From contig MNCI01002243.1 of the NCBI GenBank assembly GCA_015680685.1, positions 57,378-121,377 of the forward strand: DNA of 64,000 nt, in the 5' to 3' direction. Source of the stretch: Gnetum montanum (lineage: Eukaryota; Streptophyta; Gnetopsida; Gnetales; Gnetaceae). Positions 58,550-64,000 of the stretch are shown one piece after another (the stretch's first letter is position 1; each line of letters opens with the position of its first letter). The translations under genes were made by a program, and so were the position numbers. Below the pieces are notes generated by a model that saw only the letters and a program-made list of their open reading frames with translations, had not been told where the DNA came from and did no database searches.

Positions 58550-60478
58550 AATTTTAGATTTAGTGCATATGATCCCATTTCTTGTAGATGTTCCATAACT
58601 GGACAACATCCCTAAGGATGTTCATATTGGCACACATTGCACCCTTCATCATTTGTGAAGCTAGTTTCTAAACACTCAGCTACCAAAGCAACCTTTCCTT
58701 GCATCCAAATTTATTATTTTTCCTTTTTTCTTTGCTTCTTTCTAATGCCTGTTCAGTTTGTTCCTCTACTCTCTTTAAGGCAGTTGTGAATTTTTCATCA
58801 ATAGAATCCCATATTTTCTCTACCTTAGATGCAATGTTCCTTACAGATTTTTGCATTGGTAGAATCTTTTTTTGGATGGCCTCGTTTAAGGTTTTCTCCT
58901 CTTATGTTTCATAGGCTCATACACCCCTTTTTCAAATTGATGGATCATAGTTGTATTCTTCAGCTGATTCTATTTTTCTGAGTTCTTCTTCCTATTTGGC
59001 CACTTGATCAATTAATCATTGGATGTGATGGAATGTTAGTTCTAATAATCTCCCTTGGGTGTAAACCCCAAGAGTCTCTTTGATTTTACTTTTTAGCCCA
59101 TCTATGATGTGCCTAAGTTACTCCTTTGATGAAAATCTATGGCCTAGGCATTTATGTAGTAGTGAATAATATCTACCTAGTGCCATATCAAGGGTTTCAT
59201 GAGTTCCTTGTTTCCATCCTTGGATTTTTTTTCTTATATTTAATACTCGTGAATGGGTTTGATATTTATCATTAAATATTTCTAGCATGGTACTCTAGGG
59301 TCTAATGAATTCAGGTTCTAATGATCTATAATAGCTTTTTGCTTCCTTCACAAGTGTTCTAGGAAACAACTTTAATTTTTTCCAATTACTTTCTATGTTC
59401 TGAAGGACACATGCATCATGGAATGATTGGAGGTGATGCTATGGATTACTGTTATAACCACCTTTAAATTGTGGCATGTTATTCGTATCTAGTCATTTAA
59501 TTTGGCTATACCTCACATGCTTGGTTAGTATGTAGATCACTTCCTAAATGTTGACCATGATTTGGGTTGCCATAAGAGGTTCCTCATTGTGAGATGGTTC
59601 ATATGCTCTATGGTAGCAGTGACACATTCTATGCTCATGCCTCTCTTGATCATCTCTTCTATCTCTTCTTCTTCTTCATTCATACTCTTCATCTTTTGAT
59701 TTAGAATATTTGGAATATCTATCATGATCACCATGAGTTCTTCTCTCTTCCTTATCAGAGTTTTGGTACTTTTATTATCTCCTGTCAATGTTGTTCAATG
59801 ATCACAATGAGGGTGATGAGGTAGCAGGAGAATGGTGCCAGCTGGTTCTTCTTTCATGACTCTTATATGTTTCATTGTAAGACTTAGAAAGAACCCTTGA
59901 CCTGGAGTCTCGCTTATGCCTTGATTTAGTAGCCTTCCCATTGTGTGTCTCTACTAGGGTAGAGTGAAGTTGGAATTTGACAGGTTCCTCTAGTTTGATG
60001 ATAGGTGTCTTTGATGGCTCCTCGTGGTTCTAGTGGAGTTGTTCTAAAATGAAGTGAGTAGCATCAAGTTCTTCCATGATAATAATAATATTGGCCTACT
60101 TCCATTTAATATGTACATGTTTGATCTCCATAGCAATATCTCTCTTTATTTTCTTCCTTTTAGGTTCATAGGATCTATTCATGTGTTGAGACACATGATA
60201 TCCTTCTTGAATCTTATCCAAATGCATTCCTCTAAGATCAGTTTGCAGCATGTTCAGTGCTGCACATTGTGGAGGTAGGACTATGTTTCCTTGCATGTCT
60301 CTCCACTTCATTTGCTTGTCCCAATGGAAGATGAAATTAAAATATGGATGGTAAAGATTAGTGTGAACATAAGTAATACATGTCAGCATTGGCATCCCTC
60401 ATTCCCCTTCATCAACAATTCTATCACTACTTCTTCTTGTGTCCTTGGCAGGCAATGATTGATCATTATGTGAAGCCA
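58550..60478 (-). pseudogene. Gag of element 4 (minus orientation)
   Basis: ATG at 60478 (M-A-S-H-N-D-Q-S-L). It reads Y-F-N-F-I-F-H-W-D-K-Q-M-K-W-R-D-M-Q-G-N-I-V-L, a Lys/Arg-rich and Glu-rich stretch (E-E-E-E-I-E-E-M), capsid blocks N-N-M-P-Q-F, L-Q-N-I-E-S-N-W, L-F-P-R-T-L and G-V-Y-T-Q-G-R-L, and near 58598-58645 the knuckle C-N-V-C-Q-Y-E-H-P-(stop)-G-C-C. Many stops. No LTR or primer site is recognised at either end; the left end runs into U3-like sequence. Confidence 0.75.
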
Positions 60479-60599
60479 TGTTATAGTTGTTAGATGGTTT
60501 GTTTTAAGTGTTCTTTACTTAGTGTTGAGAATGTTAAGTTTGAATTTAGGTTTTACGTACAATGAACTTTGGAAAATAAATTACTTAGCATAACATTAA

Positions 60600-61013
60600 C
60601 TTAACTATCCAAATCACAGAGTAGCAACAATAGCAACAATACGTTCCACCATTTTCATTGTAACATTATCAGCCTTCAATGGGTCATTGCAACAAATTGT
60701 AGAAACCATCAGTTGGGAAAGTAGAGAAGATGCTAATTTTTTCAAAGTAATTGATGATGTAGTTAGACAAACTAGCTCAACAAATCCTGCCAACAAACAA
60801 ATATCAGTGCAGTTAAGAGGAGAGGCCCAGTGGTCACAATAGACTTGCAGGAATGTTGCATTATTTCAAGTGGTGCTTGAATCTAGAGAAGGAGCCATAG
60901 TTGTGATCATGTAGCACCATGATGTTGTGGGAGCTACAGAATTGATCATGGATCATATAAAAGAATCATTTAATGTACTTGTGTCACCAGCTAATTTTCT
61001 TGGAATAACTTAA
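60600..61013 (+). other. Coding-like segment just upstream of the 3' LTR, family unknown
   Basis: A frame of about 135 codons with two in-frame TAG stops runs to a TAA at 61011. It reads T-I-R-S-T-I-F-I-V-T-L-S-A-F-N-G-S, I-V-E-T-I-S-W-E-S-R-E-D-A-N-F-F, V-L-E-S-R-E-G-A-I-V-V-I and F-N-V-L-V-S-P-A-N-F-L-G-I. It ends about 165 bp before the gaggacaag block. No RT, RNase H or IN motif. It could be the end of a lost pol, an extra ORF of the family or captured host sequence. No ATG at the start. Confidence 0.3.
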
Positions 61014-61200
61014 AGCTACATCCAACTTCACCAATTTTTTTTCTTTTTGTCATGACATGAAATGTGTCATTTTTATAAACTTCATTGTGACATTAGAGAT
61101 TCATGTATATAAGATTCAGTGTCATGTAAAATTAACCTCCCAATTTTGTAAGGAGCTCCACCCTCATTTTGTTTTAACTCGAGGACAAGTTTTTAGTTAA

Positions 61201-61211
61201 TCATAGGGGTA
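61201..61211 (+). promoter_or_regulatory. Polypurine tract of element 3
   Basis: tcataggggta directly precedes TGATAAAG. Upstream, actcgaggacaagtttttag (from 61177) is the usual pre-LTR block of plant Gypsy elements. Confidence 0.7.
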
Positions 61212-62091
61212 TGATAAAGTCAAAAATTTTAGTTGAATGATATTGTATCTACAATGCTGTAGATATGTTATCCTAGCTGATGATATATTTTCATATAAAC
61301 GATATTGTAGGGTGTGTGCTAGCCTATAAAAGAAACACTTAGGCACATGGATTTAGATAACTTTTTATTCCATCCTTAGGTAGGCTCTTGCAGTTTGTCT
61401 TTGTAGCTTTAGTGATAGAGTAAATACTTACAATGTGGTGTACAGTAGTTATACAAAATCTTTATTCAAGTGAAGTGTGCTTGGGCATACTTCATGACTA
61501 AAAATAAAGATTGAGATTGCTTTTCATCATTTTAGCATCCACTTAGTTTTACTGATTTACTTAGCATAGTTTTTATGGTTTCATTAGTTTAATCATTTAC
61601 ATTTCCAAGTACTTTAACTTTTTGTTGATTAGTAAAGCAGAATGAGTATGACTGGTTTCAAGTGTTTAAGTGTAATCGTTTGGTAATCCTAGTAGTATTA
61701 TTGCTTGGTTCACCTAATAGCATAATTCTTGGTAACCCAATAATAGTTACATTAGCCAAACATGTGTAAGGTAAGCTAGGACTAGATGCTCATCGCTCTA
61801 GGCTAGAGTGGATTTACATTACCATTATTATTTAGACTTAGAATTAAATTTCATTCTAAATTATGTTTATCACTAGGAGTAATTAGGACCTAACAATATC
61901 AATTATCATATGCCTCACATTAGACTAAACCATATGTGACAAAGCTACCACTAGTCCAAGTGGGAAGATAACATCCTACAATCAAGGTTTAATAATCTAG
62001 ATGCCACAACTAGTCCCATCCATGAAATTTAACCTGATTGTGCGTGAATGTTTATGATTCACATGGTTGGGCATATGGGTACCCACTGCCA
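61212..62091 (+). repeat. Gypsy 3' LTR of element 3
   Basis: It starts TGATAAAG. TATA box at 61325-61332 (gcctataaaag). It is clearly the same subfamily as 51449-52346 (shared ttattccatccttaggtag and tttggtaatcctagtagt blocks). It ends in a degraded ...gggtacccactgcca. With the 5' LTR it bounds a 10.6-kb element that contains an extra LTR and an inverted gag. ctgtt (51444-51448) versus ctgtg (62093-62097) is a weak candidate target duplication. Confidence 0.7.
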
Positions 62092-62279
62092 ACTGTGTAG
62101 TACCAAGACATTATAATTGAAATTTTTGTATTTATACCCTATAAAGGGACTCCTTTATATGATATTTTTACTAGTGTTGTAATTGGGAGTAGTGGTGTTA
62201 TTTTGAGGTTATAATAAAACTGCTATAATCGCTTGTTATCATAAGTGTAATTGAGAAGACAAGGACCTACAATCTAACA

Positions 62280-62375
62280 TATCACAGTAGCCCAATTCAC
62301 CAAATACAATTAGATCACATGAAAACATTTATGATTTGTATGGTTAGGCATAGGAACTACAACATTGCTCATCAT
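62280..62375 (+). repeat. End fragment of another LTR
   Basis: acaattagatcacatgaaaa and atttatgatttgtatggtta are followed by ...attgctcatca, the same order as the common LTR end. Nothing upstream aligns clearly. Confidence 0.4.
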
Positions 62376-63229
62376 GTAGTCTTCAATTTATATGAATTTA
62401 ACAATTTACTTATAAAGTTTTCTATGTACCAAAATGATGAATCTATCATACAATAAAAATCTTACCATTTAAGCTATGCGCTAGGATCTTATTTGTTGTA
62501 AATCAAAATTATGTCTAAAGTATTATCCCACATCATCACCATTCTAGCCCTTATCTAGAGATTCCACATGGCCATATGAGTTATCATTTGTAATTTACCT
62601 CTATTCCATGCTAAAACTTTTCGAAATCAAAACTGAATTTTTACTTACAAAAATCCTTCTAAATCAATCAAATAGAGTATTTCTAGAATTATTTTATGAA
62701 ATTTTTTTAATACATTCAAATCAAACCTAGGACTTCAATTTAATTCACCTATGTTCAATGCTAAATCTTACTAAAACTAAAACTAAATGTTTTCTTTCAA
62801 AGGTCCTCTTAGATTGATTGGATAAAACTAAAGTGAGTATGTTTTTGGGTTGAGATGTTATGATTGTGGCTAGCTACTTAGAATTCTATAAATGATTTCA
62901 ATTGTTGAATGTTGACTAGCATGTACCTCTAGGGACTTGTTGGATGGTAATTTATCATAGCCCTAAATGGAAAATTTGAGTGTACAATGTATGTTCATTC
63001 CCATAATTTCTAGAACTTGGTTCATTACGACACATGCATGGCATTCTAATAGAGAACCTTGTGTCCTAGTTTGAATTCAAATTTCCTTATTCAAGCATCA
63101 TGGCATTGTTTATGATATTTCTTGTGAACTCCATTCATCATAAGAACTACCCTTCAATTTTCATCTATTACATTGAGTGTCATTATTTTTATTTTTATAC
63201 TAAGTTAATGTCTAGGTTACGCTTAGATG
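62376..63229. other. No features recognised
   Basis: AT-rich. It lies downstream (minus sense) of the integrase and may be decayed 3' internal sequence of that element. Confidence 0.45.
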
Positions 63230-63998
63230 CATTTGTGAGTGTATGGAGTTTAGTTTGTATTGGAAGTTTGGGTAACTTTCCATACACTAACTCATAAGAA
63301 AATTAACCTATAAAAAGTTTTCATGTTGAGTAGTAGGCCCATATGGCATCATTTAGTTTAGTGCTTCAGTCTTTCATATATCTACTAATGGTCCTTGTTA
63401 GGATTCGTGTGATTTTCTTATTAGTGACATTAGCTTGACTATTAGCTTAGGCATGATAGGGTCTTATAAGTTTATGTTCCACCCCCAAGTGTTGCATTAA
63501 CTTATGAAAGGTAGCATACATAAAATGGATTCCATTGTTAAAAATTACATTCCTTCATATACCAAACCCTTTTACCACCTCTTGATAAAAAAAAAGTGAG
63601 CTATAGTGAAATAAGTACAATTAGAAACAACTGTAGCTTCAACCCATTTGGTATAATAGTTATTAGCAAAAATAATGTAAGAATTTCCATTGGACATAGA
63701 AGTAATGGGTCCCATAAGATCAATCCCCCAAAACTCAAAAGGCTCTAATGGCTGGATCCATTTTTGGGGCCATTCCATCCTAGTTATCCTTCTTTCATCT
63801 CATTAACATCACTTACATGAATAGACACAATGGTGGACATCTCTGAAGATCATAGGCTAGAATAACCTTGCCATCAAGATTTTTATGATTGTTCTTATTC
63901 TTACATAATGGCCTCGACAAGAACCTTCGTGAACATCCTTGAGAACTTGTGATTGATCTTGATATGGTACACACCATCGTACTAGGCCATAGGCTTTT
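63230..63998 (-). pseudogene. Gypsy integrase, zinc-binding domain and catalytic core, dead
   Basis: From the right edge: R-W-C-V-P-Y, V-H-E-G-S-C-R-G-H-Y (the two His of HHCC), C-K-(stop)-C (the two Cys), then R-R-I-T-R-M-E-W-P, F-W-G-I-D-L-M-G-P with the first catalytic Asp, Y-Y-T-K-W-V-E-A, a frameshift in an A/T run near 63590, R-N-V-I-F-N-N-G-I-H-F where the second Asp (SDNG) is Asn, M-Q-H-L-G-V-E-H, and N-S-Q-A-N-V-T-N where the catalytic Glu (GQAE) is Asn. It ends Y-E-L-V-Y-G-K-L-P. Two of three catalytic residues are lost, besides several stops. Only the 5' end of its element lies beyond the window. Confidence 0.85.
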
Positions 63999-64000
63999 GC

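Overview
The window looks like nuclear DNA of a land plant with a large, repeat-rich genome. It is AT-rich and gene-poor. It holds a 168-bp assembly gap and several single-N joins, layered Ty3/Gypsy LTR elements, a Helitron complex, and decayed pieces of plant gene families (PLS-type PPR, subtilase). A gymnosperm would fit, but the sequence alone does not prove it. I see no gene that is clearly intact, and no rRNA, CRISPR or bacterial features.

Layout. 1-1.6 kb: a GC-richer LTR-like block with tandem and palindromic U3 repeats. 2.8-5.07 kb: an old LTR remnant and the C-terminal half of a Gypsy integrase. 5.07-11.4 kb and 13.5-18.6 kb: two related minus-strand Gypsy elements that carry gag and protease but no reverse transcriptase, RNase H or integrase. 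18.6-27.3 kb: unrecognised AT-rich DNA and the gap. 27.3-32.6 kb: a more GC-balanced island with short local tandem duplications, a PPR pseudogene and exon-like segments. 32.89-49.82 kb: a roughly 17-kb head-to-tail array of Helitron units (one long Rep/PIF1-helicase gene, three truncated copies, subtilase fragments, G-rich and ~115-bp minisatellites, foldback ends). 50.6-62.1 kb: several copies of the same gag-protease Gypsy family on both strands, including two LTRs abutting U3-to-U3. 63.2-64 kb: a second, dead Gypsy integrase running off the window.

How the parts relate. The Gypsy copies share LTR ends (TGAT...ATCA), tRNA-primer sites of the TGGCACC/TGGTTCC type, a purine tract containing TCATGGGGG, an unusual short-spaced CCHC knuckle and a gag-protease order without pol. 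They look like a non-autonomous family that depends on a pol donor elsewhere. The Helitron array appears to have carried pieces of a subtilase gene and to have grown by repeating whole units. All coding regions of the mobile elements carry stops or frameshifts.
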